Positions 24,102-35,796 of a DNA stretch of 64,000 nucleotides are shown here, one piece after another. The DNA lies in the NCBI GenBank assembly GCA_003550325.1, contig QKWP01000500.1, forward strand, positions 227,748-291,747, given 5' to 3'. The stretch's first letter is position 1; each line of letters opens with the position of its first letter. Made by a program: the position numbers and the translations under genes. Under the pieces are notes generated by a model. The model worked only from the letters and a program-made list of their open reading frames with translations, was not told where the DNA came from and searched no databases. The DNA comes from Gigaspora rosea (taxonomy: Eukaryota; Glomeromycota; Glomeromycetes; Diversisporales; Gigasporaceae).

Positions 24102-26560
24102 AGGACCCGGACATCTCTCATATAGGTCATAACTGATCTGCACAAATTTTAAGGTTTTTGCTATCTCCAAAATCAAGTAAATTTGCTAAAAATTCAATTA
24201 TTACATGAAGTTTTTATAGTAATTTGCTAAAAACTAAATTATTACATTTAGATAGTGCTCTTAGGTTCAGGTGCTCTAAAAAAATTTGTGCAGCATATAA
24301 AAATACATTTTACTGGCATATTTACTTTTATATTTCTTGAAAATTTAAGAAAAGATACTTAATTTTGGATTTTTTGATCAAAAAATCAAAAATTAAGCAT
24401 CTTTTCTTAAATTTTCAAGAAATATAAAAGTAAATTTACTTGCATAATGTATTTTTATGTGCTAAATAAGTTTTATTAGAGCAAAATATTATAATCATTT
24501 AATAAAATTTTGGGTATAATATTATTTTATTAATAAAATTAAGGAATTGCTATTCGATTTTGTCACTTAAATATTTTAACTTTTAAAACCTTTTATTAAT
24601 ATTATCTCTATAAGTTCTTGATCAAATTTAATAAAAATTTTTTTTTTTTGAATTCTATGGATTCGTACAATTAAAATAAAAAAATTTTCATCAAATTTGG
24701 TCAAGAACTCGTAAAGATATCTTTGATGAAAGTTCCTGTAAACAATTTCAACGCAGCTTCTTTGCAATATGTTTTTTTGCTTTTTCAAAATAACCCACTG
24801 TTCGGCGATGATTTACAAGAAATTTTACTATGCTAACTAAAAAAAATTTTATAACAAGACTTATAGCGCATATCATGGACTAATAGAATCTCAAATTTCA
24901 TGAAAAAATATTGAAAACTCATAAAGATATTAACGTTTTTGTAAATTTGAACGCATACGTTTTCGCAAGTTTTCCCCTAAATTCAAATGCTTCTGGAGGC
25001 ACTTTCTCAAAATGAAACATACAAAATACGATTAAATAAGTTGATAGAATAGATATTCAAGAGTTTTCAGTTAAAATTTTATCAAAAACGGATTAATATT
25101 GATGAAGTTTTAATGATTTTTTCAATTTGCTTCCAGATTCGGGATTTTCTAAAATTTTCAATTTTGATCAAAACAGAAAAATCACCATCACAGGCTAGAT
25201 TTTCACAAGTTCAAATGAAACAAGTTACTGCGCACTAATAAAATCAATAGAGAATAGATTAAAATTTTGCTTTCTAAAATTTCAAGTTATTTGGTTAAAT
25301 ATTCATTCTATAATAGCTTTTTTTCATTTGGCGCAGCTTTTTTAAAAGAAGCTGCGCCAAATGAAAAAAGCTATTATAGAATGAATATTTAACCAAATAA
25401 CTTGAAATTTTAGAAAGCAAAATTTTAATCTATTCTCTATTGATTTTATTAGTGCGCAGTAACTTGTTTCATTTGAACTTGTGAAAATCTAGCCTGTGAT
25501 GGTGATTTTTCTGTTTTGATCAAAATTGAAAATTTTAGAAAATCCCGAATCTGGAAGCAAATTGAAAAAATCATTAAAACTTCATCAATATTAATCCGTT
25601 TTTGATAAAATTTTAACTGAAAACTCTTGAATATCTATTCTATCAACTTATTTAATCGTATTTTGTATGTTTCATTTTGAGAAAGTGCCTCCAGAAGCAT
25701 TTGAATTTAGGGGAAAACTTGCGAAAACGTATGCGTTCAAATTTACAAAAACGTTAATATCTTTATGAGTTTTCAATATTTTTTCATGAAATTTGAGATT
25801 CTATTAGTCCATGATATGCGCTATAAGTCTTGTTATAAATTTTTTTTTAGTTAGCATAGTAAAATTTCTTGTAAATCATCGCCGAACAGTGGGTTATTTT
25901 GAAAAAGCAAAAAAACATATTGCAAAGAAGCTGCGTTGAAATTGTTTACAGGAACTTTCATCAAAGATATCTTTACGAGTTCTTGACCAAATTTGATGAA
26001 ATTTTTTTTATTTTAATTGTACGAATCCATAGAATTCAAATAAAAAAATTTTTATTAAATTTGATCAAGAACTTATAGAGATAATATTAACTACAATTAT
26101 TATGTGAATTACTAACTAAATCACATCTCTATGCAATTGCATTACATATTTATTTGTTTATTGATATACAATCACGATCAATGATCATAATACATATGCG
26201 GGATAAGTACCAAGTTGCTATTGATACCAAAAGCCAATTACATGCTACAACTACTTTTATTTATTTTTAATTATAATTGATTATCACTTTACTCTATATA
26301 GCCATTAACAACTTGTTATATCTGGATCGATCATTATAGCGCAACTTAACTAGTTACAATAATTTTTGCAAAAATGTGGGTAAATTGCTAAAAATAAAAT
26401 ATAACATGCATAAAATCTTTGTAATTCGCCAAAATATTCAATTATGACCCTTTTTAAAATTAACTTCAATTTGCTAAAATTTAAATTTGGACCTTAGATC
26501 AAATTTGAATCAATTTGCTAAAAAAAATATATAACATATATCAGAGATGTCCGGGGTCCT
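24102..26560. mobile_element. Foldback element with AGGACCC termini and 8-bp TSD
   Basis: Ends AGGACCCGGACATCTCT and, reverse-complemented, AGGACCCCGGACATCTCT. They are flanked by perfect direct repeats ATTCCTGC (24094-24101, 26561-26568). The centre is a ~1.5-kb palindrome (24596-26090). An 8-bp TSD fits hAT, or possibly Mutator-like, transposition. No protein gene. Relatives: 28087-28381 and 59132-59348. Confidence 0.8.
24596..26090. repeat. ~1.5-kb near-perfect palindrome (arms ~745 bp)
   Basis: The left arm read forwards and the right arm reverse-complemented agree almost base for base, with only scattered differences, around an ~13-base centre between GGCGCAGC (ending 25337) and GCTGCGCC (from 25351). 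Both arms contain the same stretches (for example AGGCTAGATTTTCACAAG and GCATTTGAATTTAGGGGAAA), so no coding sense strand is favoured. A transcript would form a very long hairpin. Confidence 0.9.
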
Positions 26561-26919
26561 ATTCCTGCCAATAGTTGGATATCATATACCATACCCATTG
26601 TACTGCAATGATTGATCAGACTATGTTGTATTTTTTTTAATTTTTTACTATTTTTAATTTTTTATTTTTATTAATTTATTTATTTTTTCTTTTATTATTA
26701 TTATTTCTTAATTAATAATTTGCTAGTCAATCAGAGAATTTTTATATAAAAATATAACAGAGATCATATATAAGCAAAACTCATATTGAAATTTTTAGCA
26801 TATAAGTAAGGTCGATAAACTTTTTATTAAATTTTATATTAAAGTAGTACAAATAGTAAATTAGTTCTTGATTATCAAATTGTTAAATATTAATTTTTTT
26901 GATAGACTTTACTTTGTAA

Positions 26920-27085
26920 GGGGCATGCCATTTATCACGTGATTTTTACCATGGATACATGGTCAGAGGTAGTGATCACGTCTATATATTATATTAATCA
27001 ATTAGAATTAGGTAAAGTGATCACACCATACATGGATAGGGGTGGCTACTAAGTAAAAAATATCACGTGATAAATGGCGCGCCCC
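26920..27085. mobile_element. Harbinger-like MITE (166 bp, GGGGCATGCC ends)
   Basis: Ends GGGGCATGCCATTTATCACG and, reverse-complemented, GGGGCGCGCCATTTATCACG. TSD TAA (26917-26919, 27086-27088). It contains ACCATGGATACATGG and GTGATCAC words. This is the intact version of the element that forms the outer shell of the nest at 39261-43322. Confidence 0.85.
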
Positions 27086-27088
27086 TAA

Positions 27089-28078
27089 GCATGCAGTATT
27101 TACTAAGTAACACTTTGAATGAATTATAGTAAAAAATTTGACAAAGTATTTAGTATTCTCATTTTTATAGTTTACTTTATAACTAACTTTGTATATTTTT
27201 TTTAATTTATGAACCTTTGATAGCAATAGAATAAAAAAAATCATAAGATATATGTATGTAACTATTAAATTATGTTTATTAGTATTTAAGATCTACTGAA
27301 TATAGATGTACTATTAGATTGTTCATTACTCAAAAAAAAGTTATTTTATACATATGAATAACTGTATAGCTATTATTATTTAGTTCGGTCTCTTAATAAG
27401 TTTTCTTTATTATATTATCACTATTTTATTTTATTTAGTTGGTTTCAATTTGTCCAATTGCACAACTAACACTCTCTATGTGTAATTTATTATACTAGGT
27501 GTTTACCAGAGATTTTGTATTCAATAAAGATTTTATTTATTGTCAAAGTTTTATTTTTCATCAAAAATTTTGTTTTTTTACCAAAATTTTATTACTAATA
27601 TAAAAAAAAATTTATTACTTTTGTTTATCAATAGATTAAATTTCATCTTTAAAACTAGTTTTGTCCAATAATACTAGTTACTCTATGAGATAAATAGTAT
27701 TATTACTTATAGCAAAATATATGATGTTAGATAGTGTTATCAAATTGGAATAGGAGTTAAAAAGAGCAAGCATATAAAATTAATTTATTTACAGTATTAT
27801 TACAACTCTGCAAAGATAAGAAATAGTCGGATATTGTTATCAAATTGGAATTGGAGTTAAAAAAGTGAACATATAAAATTTATTTATTATTACAAATCTG
27901 CAAATAAAAAAAATGCCACTGGAATGTATGTATTAGATACTGTCATTATATAGAATTTTTTTTTTTTTTTGTATATTAAACATTGATGGTTTTTCATATT
28001 TTGGATAGTTTCTAGGGTTATTACAGAGGTAATGGTTATATTTACTTGAGAAAAAATAGTCCATATGACCATCATTTT
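27089..28078. other. AT-rich non-coding stretch
   Basis: No gene. Two diverged copies of a ~120-bp unit (about 27720-27790 and 27825-27900, both with TATCAAATTGGAAT and GGAGTTAAAAA) are visible. Confidence 0.5.
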
Positions 28079-28086
28079 CAACTAGT

Positions 28087-28381
28087 AGTACCCCAGCATC
28101 TTTTATACAGGTCATAACTGGATTTTGGCCAATTTTGGTCCAATTTGCTGAAAATAACAAAATAGTTTTGTTTAAATAACTTTTGATCTAGTAATCAGAA
28201 TTGAATGAACTTTTTTTTTTTTAGATGCGCCTCACTGAGAGCTTCATTTTAAAAAAAAGTTTGTTTAAATTGGTCCACCAGATGCCAAAATAATTGGCAA
28301 AAACTGTTTTTTGCTTCTTAAATTTCAGGGGTTTTTGCTAAAAAAACAAGTATAACCTCTATACTAGATATCTGGGGTCCT
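28087..28381. mobile_element. Small relative of the AGGACCCC family (295 bp)
   Basis: Ends AGTACCCCAGCATCTTTTAT and, reverse-complemented, AGGACCCCAGATATCTAGTA. The flanks CAACTAGT (28079-28086) and CAACTGGT (28382-28389) form an 8-bp TSD with one mismatch. Both ends share AGGTYATA with the 24102-26560 element. Non-coding. Confidence 0.7.
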
Positions 28382-28389
28382 CAACTGGT

Positions 28390-29032
28390 GATGCAATTGA
28401 ATATTGTTTAAACTTTAAAAATAATATTGCATTCTATACTAAAAATAGTTAGACCTAGATAATTATTATAATGCTTTATAGTTTTGCAATTTTATATTAT
28501 GCAACTCATAATAGTTTAATATTTTATAACATAAATTTCAAGGCATTGCATTCCAAAATTTAAAATGAACTTTGTTGAATTTTATTTATTATTATGAATT
28601 AGCAAAGATGATATTAAATATATTATTAAATTGACTTTTAAGTATGATCTAAATTTTGATCTGTTTTGGTCTATTAGGAACTCTAATCACAGCTATTTTT
28701 ATAAATTCTATTACATCTAGCAAAAATTGATCAACCAAATATTTGCCAATTTGATAATTTGTAATTCGATAATGATTATTACCAAATCAAAAATTATTGA
28801 TTCGACAAATATTCAGTTAGTCAATTTTTTGTCTAATGTTCCAGAATTTATAAAAAACAGCTATAAAGCACTACTTAAAGTATTCTCAAGCAGTTTCTAC
28901 AATAATGATCAGATATTCAAATTATTGCAATTTATAAAATTGTTAAAATTTTTTTAAATTTTGTTTTTTTTTGATTACTATATAGCATATTTTATAGTAT
29001 TTCTAGTAATATAGTAGGCAGTTATATAGGGT
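28390..29032. other. AT-rich non-coding stretch
   Basis: No gene supported. The open frame at 28727-28957 is Ile/Asn/Lys-rich and looks compositional. Confidence 0.45.
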
Positions 29033-29300
29033 ATTACATATTAAAATAGGTTTTTTTTTACATATCTTATTTTGAGATAATTGAGTTTAATCATTTGTTT
29101 TGATTTTCAGACTGATTTGAGATTAATTAAATTTCCTGATTTTGATTGGTTAAATGTAACAGGTAACTATTAGATAATTTTGTAATATGTTGGCCTTACA
29201 CAGCCTCATACAATTTTTCTTTTACAATTATCTTGAATTTTTATTATACAAATTGCTATAACTTTAATCTGCTATAACTTTGTTTATAAATAGATTTAAA
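29033..29300. mobile_element. Degenerate copy of the 42914-43252 MITE
   Basis: Shares GGGTATT-type ends and an extended interior: ATTTTGAGATAATTGAGTTT, TTTGTTTTGATTTTC, GATTGGTTAAA, CAGCCTCAT. The copy at 43 kb is better preserved. The right end is unclear here. Confidence 0.55.
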
Positions 29301-29570
29301 AAAATTTAAGAACGTAAAAGTGTTTAGCTTGTTTTGATTTAACATTTTAAGATAGTATTTTTTTTTTACAGTTTTTTTTGAAAAAGGATTAGCAATTTGA
29401 ATTTTATTAATTTTATTTGTTGGGACTAGGCTGTCTGCACTGTATAAATTAATTAAATTTATATCTTTTATATAAAAAAAATTTATAAAATTCTATATAG
29501 TATTTTTTGAAATAATTAAAATTAGAGTGTTATTTTATAGTGACCTGTTGCCATGATGACCCTGTGATTG

Positions 29571-29651
29571 ACCAATAAAAATCGATTACGTGAATTACAT
29601 GCTTGATTGATCAATTGAATATGTGATTCATGTGATCAATTTTTATTGCCC
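29571..29651. repeat. Imperfect palindrome, ~38-bp arms
   Basis: CCAATAAAAATCGATTACG pairs with the region ending TGATCAATTTTTATTG; the centre is near TTGATTGATCAATTGA. Function unknown. Confidence 0.6.
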
Positions 29652-30599
29652 GATTATATTAAGCATAACCCGCTGACCCAATACATCCAACATGGGTAAT
29701 ACGAGAGGAAATAGCCAAATTAGAGTGCAAATTTTGACTATTCCGACAAAGAATCCAAACAGGCATATAAAAAAAAGTAAAAATATACAAAAACCAATAT
29801 TTAAATCGATCTTGGTGCACTAATTAAAAATGATGAAAATGAAATTTTATATATAGTAAGCATTATTTTAATTCTATTATTTCTAATATTAATGCCCTAA
29901 CCTTAAACTTTTATCTCATGCACTTTGATTATTTACAAAATCAAACTCGTGCAAATAAGTAAAATGCTGACTCAATTTTTCAAAAAAAATCTAATCCGCT
30001 GATTTGGAACACTATGTTATGCAAAACGAAAACTTTTTGCTTGGGCTTAATAAAATTTAATTATTATGATAAAAAAAAAATACATCATATTGTATTTCAT
30101 AATCCAAAACTTGGATATGACTTAAAATAGAATTTTGAATTATATTATTTTTAATAAAAAATAAAGCTATTATTGCATTGCTTCTATCAGTTTATCTCAA
30201 CTGATAGAATTATATACGCCAAGAGTTTCATCAGTGCTTTTAGCCTTCATAACTACAATATGATGTATTTGCTTATCAGATAATCTCCAAAATGAATCTT
30301 TGGTAAAGCCATCTGTAGTTCTTCGAAAAAGTAATTTAAGCTCATAATTTTGAAGAAACTACAAAGTAATGCATGACAATTTGATCATTAATATTTCAAA
30401 ATTTTGCAGTACTCTAACCAACTATGTTTGTTTAGAATTTTATTGTAAAAGAAACCACAAAAATTCGATTTCAATGTACCATAGAGATATCACACAAACA
30501 ACGAAATTACTGCTCACAATACAAATGATGAATTTCGCAACCGCCACCAACAAAATTTACTATTGTAAGAGAGATACTAGCAACAAACAAATCTATCAT

Positions 30600-31290
30600 T
30601 AGTGATGAAATCCACTACCAACGATGATATCACTGAAGAGACAAAACCCACTAAAACAATCTCAGGCCCTCAATTTCAAACAAAGAAACCTAAAAAATAA
30701 AAGAAGCTAGTTTAAAAAAAAATGGTAAAGAAGAAAAAAAAAGCTAGTACTTATCTGAAAGGCTAGCCTCCTGCCTTTTCAAATAATGATGCCGCTAAAG
30801 ACTTCAACAACAACGACTTGAAGCTCCATCCATTTTATGTCTCAGGCCCTCAATTTTAAATGAAAAAGTACCTAAAGAAAAAGAAAATTAAGTTCTGGAA
30901 CAAAAAAAACTAGCAAAACACAAGAAAAAAAAAGCTGATATTTATTTGAAAGACCAGCCCAATGATGCTGCAAACTAAAAAAAAACTGGTACATTTGAAA
31001 GACTATTCTCTACTTTGCGTTTTAAATAACGATATCACAGATCCATCAAAGAAAGCTTCAGCAGCAATGACACTGAAGCCAATACCCATTTTGCATCCCA
31101 GATCCAATTTCAAATGAAATACAAGAGAAAATAATGTAAAAAAAAAGTGCCCTTATGTAAAGACTAGCCCTAGACCCATTTTGCAACAAAGAAGTAACTA
31201 ACGAAGAAAAAAGTTAGTTCCAGTAAAGAAAAAAGTTTGGTAAAGGAAAAAAGTATATACTTGGCTGAAAACCAGTTCGTCACATTTCTT
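30600..31290 (+). repeat. Degenerate tandem repeats of a Lys-rich sequence
   Basis: A unit of about 190-200 bp is repeated three to four times with heavy decay. Landmarks are CTCAGGCCCTCAATTT, AAAAAAAAGCT, TATTTATYTGAAAG and AATAAYGATG. Short in-frame pieces are Lys/Asn-rich but full of stops. It may be a dead repetitive gene. 29660-30600 shows no recognisable gene. Confidence 0.45.
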
Positions 31291-31587
31291 GTTTCAATTC
31301 TAATTTCGAATGAGATATGCTTAAAAAAAATGTTAGTTCCAATAACAAGAAAATAATTATAATAAAAAAAAAGTTAATATTTATCTAAAGAAAGTCAGAA
31401 AAAGATTAATATATATTGTGAAACAAAAAAAAACAGATCTAAGTCTAGGTAAATCGAAAAAAAAAAGAACAAGCTTATCTAATTTGGAGTTAGTGACAGA
31501 GCCGGGCCAATTTTAAATTGATTGGCTTATCATATTAGGTATATTAGGGTTGCTATAGCAACAGATCGCCATTGTCTTTTTGTCAAA

Positions 31588-31770
31588 TAAAATTGGCACT
31601 ATTTGATTTCTTTCACTGAGACAAATCGAATGGTACCAAAATTATTTAAAGAATTTAGACAAATTTTTTAAAAAAATTACACTATATTTTTTTGACCCTC
31701 TGAAAAAATATTATATTTCATCTAACTTCTTTTGTATAATATTATTTATTGATACTTCCTTTTTTATCAT
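31588..31770. mobile_element. Relic of the 20809-21343 MITE family
   Basis: Matches the right half of that element in order: CACTGAGACAAATCGAATGG, TACCAAAATTATT, TTTTTTTGACCC, TTGTATAATATTATTTATTG. It has no TIR or TSD of its own. Confidence 0.6.
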
Positions 31771-32398
31771 TAGAGTTTTATTGCTATTTTTTTTCAGTAG
31801 AGTTTATATTAAACACGTATAAGTGGTTTTAAAAAATTAAAAGATAGACTTTATATTTTATTTTAAGGGAAAAGGTTTTCTACGCACCTGCATGGCCATG
31901 CACCCCTATATAAACAATGATTATCAAAGATTGATAATCATTATTTTTTTTTTTACAGTATTGTTTTTTTTTGTTTTCGCTTACTTGTTATTGATTTTTT
32001 TTTAGTTTGTCACTTTTCGCCGTCGTCGTTGGTGTCTTGTCGTTGCTGGTATCGTAGTCGTGGCTGGTGTCGTCGTCGTTAGTTGTCATCGTTGGTGTCG
32101 TTTTCGTCGTTGGTGTCGCCGTTAGATTGTGAATTGATTTTGCGTCGTTGTGGGTAGTCTTGCAGAACGATCTTGTGGGGTGTTTCTCCAGCGTTTTTGT
32201 GGGGTTTCTCCGGCTTGTGGAATGTGATCTTACGTGTTTCTTCGGCGGTTTTGTGAAATGGCTTTGATTCTTTTCCAGCATTCTTATAAGCTGGTCTTGT
32301 ACGTTTTTCCAGTGTAGGATTTGTTTTCGATGTTTTAAGTATCTTTACTAATCCTTTTTCATCCTTTTTTATTTTTTTAGGTTTTCTTTCTTTATATG

Positions 32399-32960
32399 AG
32401 GTTTGTCTTGTCTTGTTTCGTTGGGTCTGGGATTTCTGGGACGTGGAATCTGCGGCTCTTGGTGAGTAGTTTTCCTTTTTTTTCTTTATTTATTATTTTT
32501 TTTTGTAATATTCCGGTATTTACTAACTATTCTTTTCTCTTCTTAGACTTGTAGGTTCTTTGTGACATGGAACGGTACCAAGTATTACGGGGTTTGTCTT
32601 GTCTTGCTTCGTTGGGTCTGGGAATTACCGGAACGTGGAATCAGCAGCTCTTGGGGATTAGTTTTCTTTTTTTTCTTTATTTTATTTTTTTTCTTGCAAT
32701 ATTTCGGTATTTACTAACTATTCTTTTTTCTTCTTTCGCTTGTAGGTTCTTTGTGAAGTGGAATCGGCGCCAAGTATTACGGGTTTGCTTCGTTGGGTCT
32801 GGGAATTGCCGGTATGTGGAATCAGCGGCTCTTGGTGAGTACAGTAGTTTTTCTTTTTTTCTTTGTTATTTTTTTTTTTGCAATATTCCTGTATTTATTA
32901 GCTATTCTTTTCACTTTTTTTGCTTATAGGTTCGTTGTGACGTGGAATCGGCACCAAGTA
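32399..32960 (+). repeat. Tandem ~185-bp units shaped like exon plus intron
   Basis: Three units (CGTTGGGTCTGGGA at about 32420, 32611 and 32792). Each has an exon-like part of 89-99 nt, then CTCTTG, a GTGAGT donor in units 1 and 3 (32462, 32835), a T-rich tract, TACTAAC (unit 1, a textbook branch-point word) and an acceptor (TTCTTAG or TATAG). Unit 2 has lost its donor (GGGATTAG). A further short intron-like segment is at 32339-32380. Exon length is not a multiple of three in unit 3, so coding is doubtful. Confidence 0.65.
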
Positions 32961-32964
32961 CTAG

Positions 32965-33145
32965 GGAAGTCGCCGTTAGCTGATATCGTCAGTGTGACGA
33001 TATTCGATGTTTGTAGCATGGATCTACTTTGCTGCGCGCTTTTTTTTTTTTTTAATAAAATATATGTCGCCGTTGCTAATGTATCGTCGGCTTGACGATA
33101 TTGGGGTTTTGTTGATGTTCGTTGCACGCTTTTTTTTTTTTTAAT
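32965..33145 (+). repeat. Two hairpin plus oligo-T units
   Basis: ATATCGTC-AGTGT-GACGATAT (about 32981) and TATCGTC-GGCTT-GACGATA (about 33081) are short perfect stems. Each is followed by a TGCRCGC word and 12-16 Ts, then AATAA. Both units also start GTCGCCGTT. Confidence 0.65.
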
Positions 33146-33147
33146 AA

Positions 33148-33299
33148 GGGCAGTGTCATTAATCACCTGATTATTTTTTATCAGAAGCCTACCTCTCTCC
33201 CTCTTCTTCAATATATAAATAGTCAGGTTCTTATATATAATTTCAACTTTTTTTACCCCCCTCCTCCCCTAAAAAATCACCTGATTTTTGTTACTCCCC
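33148..33299. mobile_element. Harbinger-like MITE, 'TCACCTGATT' family, copy 1
   Basis: 152 bp, starts GGGCAGTGTCATTAATCACC and ends TTTTTGTTACTCCCC. TSD TAA (33145-33147, 33300-33302). Other copies at 34609-34758 and 39094-39246. Confidence 0.8.
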
Positions 33300-34277
33300 T
33301 AAAATTTATAATTATGCGATTACAGTTAATTAAATATTGTTTACTATATGATGTAAATATTACGAATTAAAAAATAAATTAAAAAGACTTGTTTTTTTAA
33401 AAAAAATATAAATACCATATGATCGGTTTTGATTGGTTGATTACGGGGTGCATGGCTGTGCAGGTGCGCGAAAAACCTAAACCCTTATTTTAAATTATAA
33501 TCCATGATATTTATTTGATAATTTGTATTTGTGCTTTTTTTTTAAATTAAAATTGTTATATAATGATATGAAATACTAAAAATATAATATAATTAGTAAC
33601 ATAATTATGAATTATGATAAATAAAAATAAAAAAACTTCATTTTTTTTTGAAATATATAATAAGCACATAACTGGTTTTAATTACTTAAACACAGAGATG
33701 TACAGCTATATGGGTATATGAAAAACCTAAACCCTAAAAATAATTGGTTTATTTTATTGATATTAATATTATACTAAATTTATATAATAGTAGTTAACTG
33801 ACTTGTCATACTATTTATGACTAAGTTTTTTGTTATATATAAATTTATAAAAAAAAACATATAAAATTACTATAAGCTTTAAATCTTTAATACTTTTTTC
33901 TCTACATATTAACTTAAAATTAAATTTTTCAGGAATATAGAATGAGGGAAGAAGAAAAAATTGAGCTTTAAAATGAATTAAAATTTCACTGTTATTGTAC
34001 AAAATGAAAATGTAACTTCACCAAAAACAAATATTTAATAATTTTGAAATAATAAATATGTGTAAAACCATGTACTGAAAAACTTTATTTAGGTGACAGA
34101 AATAGGTTACCTTGTAAGAAAAATATGTTATCTATGTACTAAAATTAAATTTTTTGGGGTTTCAATATAAAACCCCTTTTTTTATCAAGATAATCTACTT
34201 TGAGCACTTAAGCAAAGTTATTCAGCATGCAATTTTACTTTGTTTAAAATTAAACTGTGTTTTCTTTGCCATTTACT

Positions 34278-34372
34278 AGGTAAAAAATAGGGTCAAAGTT
34301 AGAAAAAAATTGTTTTAAAAAAAAAATTTTTTTCTAACTTTGACTCTTTTTTCACCTAGTAAATGGCCAAAA
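34278..34372. repeat. Hairpin with ~40-bp arms
   Basis: GCCATTTACTAGGT and GTCAAAGTTAGAAAAAAATT on the left pair with AATTTTTTTCTAACTTTGAC and ACCTAGTAAATGGC on the right, around A/T-only sequence. Confidence 0.7.
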
Positions 34373-34608
34373 AAATGCATTTTGATTTTAAATATAAATA
34401 AAAGGATTTATTAATTTTGTGCACCGTGCATAACTGTGTACCCTATAAAAGGACAGCTGTGCACCCATAGTAACAAATACAAACAATGATTAGAATTAGG
34501 GTTAGGATTAGGGTTGGGATTGGTTAGGAGTAGAATTAGAATTAAATTTAGAATTTAAAGGTATCATTGCAAGAGGAGCATTTTTTGTTAAAAGTGCATC
34601 AGAGGTTA

Positions 34609-34758
34609 GGGCAGTGTCATTAATCACCTGATTATTTTTTATCAGAGGCCTACCCCCTCCCTCTTCTTCAATATATAAATAGTTAGGTTCTTATATATAA
34701 TTTCAACTTTTTTTACCCCCTCCCACTCTAAAAAATCACCTGATTTTTGTTACTCCCC
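34609..34758. mobile_element. Harbinger-like MITE, 'TCACCTGATT' family, copy 2
   Basis: 150 bp and collinear with the copies at 33148 and 39094. Here the TSD is TTA (34606-34608, 34759-34761), the other allowed form of TWA. Confidence 0.8.
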
Positions 34759-35300
34759 TTACTATAGTAAAATTTTGAGATTGCAATAGAGGTAATACTA
34801 GTAAAATTTTAAAAACATAAAGGGGTGCACAGCTGTGCATGTGCACATCTTAAATAACCTCTAAATAAAATTGCATGCTAAACAACTTTTCTTAAGTGCT
34901 CAAAATAGGTTATTTTAATACAAAAAGGGAGTTTATATTAAAAACCCTAAAAATTTAACTTTAGTACATAGGTAACATATTTTTCTTACAAGGCAACATA
35001 CTTCTGTCACCTAAGTAAAGTTGTTCAGAGCATGATTTTACACATATTTATTATTTTAAAATTATTAAATATTTGTTTTTGATAAAGTTATATTTTCGTT
35101 TTGTACAAAATCGATGAAATTTTAATTTAATTTTTTAAGCTCAATTTTTTTTTTCTTCTTGTTTTATATTTCTGAAATTTTTAATTTTAAGTTAATATGT
35201 AGAGGAAAAAATATCAAAGATTCAAAGCTTATAGTAATTTTATATGTTTTTTTATAAAGTTTTATATAAAAAATTTTGTTGTGACATATCATATAACTGA

Positions 35301-35794
35301 TAGTAAAGAATAGTTAATCCAATAACTAATAATTATATATTGTCGGGTGCAAAAAGATAGATATACCAACCTATTAATAATAAAAATTTTTTTTTAAAAT
35401 TTAATATAAGTATTTAAATAATTTATTTATAATATATGTTTTGAGAAATATTTTTATATAAATTTTATTAAAAAATTTTATTTCTATAAAAAATTTTGTT
35501 AATTACTTATTTTTTCAATTTGTTTAATGCTAAAATATAAATATACTAAAATTAAAAATTTAATTTTATCCATATATTAAAGTTTTTTAATTTTAATTAT
35601 CTATTTATAATTTTTTATACTAAATAAAACAAGTTCTAAACTATCTTTTGATATAATATTTATTATATTTTTATAGATATTTTGTTGTATAATAATTTTT
35701 TTAAAATTTAGTATTTTTTTAAAAAAAAGCAAAAAAGTTCCTTTTAAAAAAAAATAGATTTTTGTTGCCAATTTACAATTTTATAAGTTTATAT
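35301..35794. other. A/T low-complexity stretch
   Basis: Almost pure A/T. No gene or clear repeat unit seen. Confidence 0.5.
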
Positions 35795-35796
35795 TG

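Larger units (their letters stand above)
31866..33485. mobile_element. 1.6-kb TIR element carrying tandem exon/intron-like units
   Basis: About 41-bp TIRs: the left end has GCACCTGCATGGCCATGCAC and the right end, reverse-complemented, GCACCTGCACAGCCATGCAC, both beginning AGGG. TA on each side (31864-31865, 33486-33487) is the likely TSD. Inside are a TCGTCGTTGGTG-rich stretch (32015-32115), three repeats with splice signals (32399-32960), two hairpin/oligo-T units and a Harbinger-like MITE. A second copy of the right end (33625-33740) lies just outside. No transposase. Confidence 0.6.
33811..35300. repeat. Large imperfect inverted repeat (arms ~450 bp)
   Basis: About 33811-34260 is the diverged reverse complement of about 34860-35300. 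Shared landmarks on the two strands include AAGCTTTRAATCTTTRATA, TTAACTTAAAAT, AAATATTTAATAATTTT and GGTGACAGAA. Between the arms lie a tight hairpin (about 34278-34372), GGGTTAGGATTAGGGTT-like words (34497-34520) and a MITE (34609-34758). No gene. Confidence 0.65.

Noticed and set aside
31988..32281. Thr/Asp-rich minus-strand protein
   Set aside because: Produced by the TCGTCGTTGGTG-type repeat; no family resemblance and it lies inside a TIR element.
32567..33095. Membrane proteins encoded in the tandem units
   Set aside because: The hydrophobic stretches come from T-rich intron-like segments, and the unit lengths do not preserve frame.
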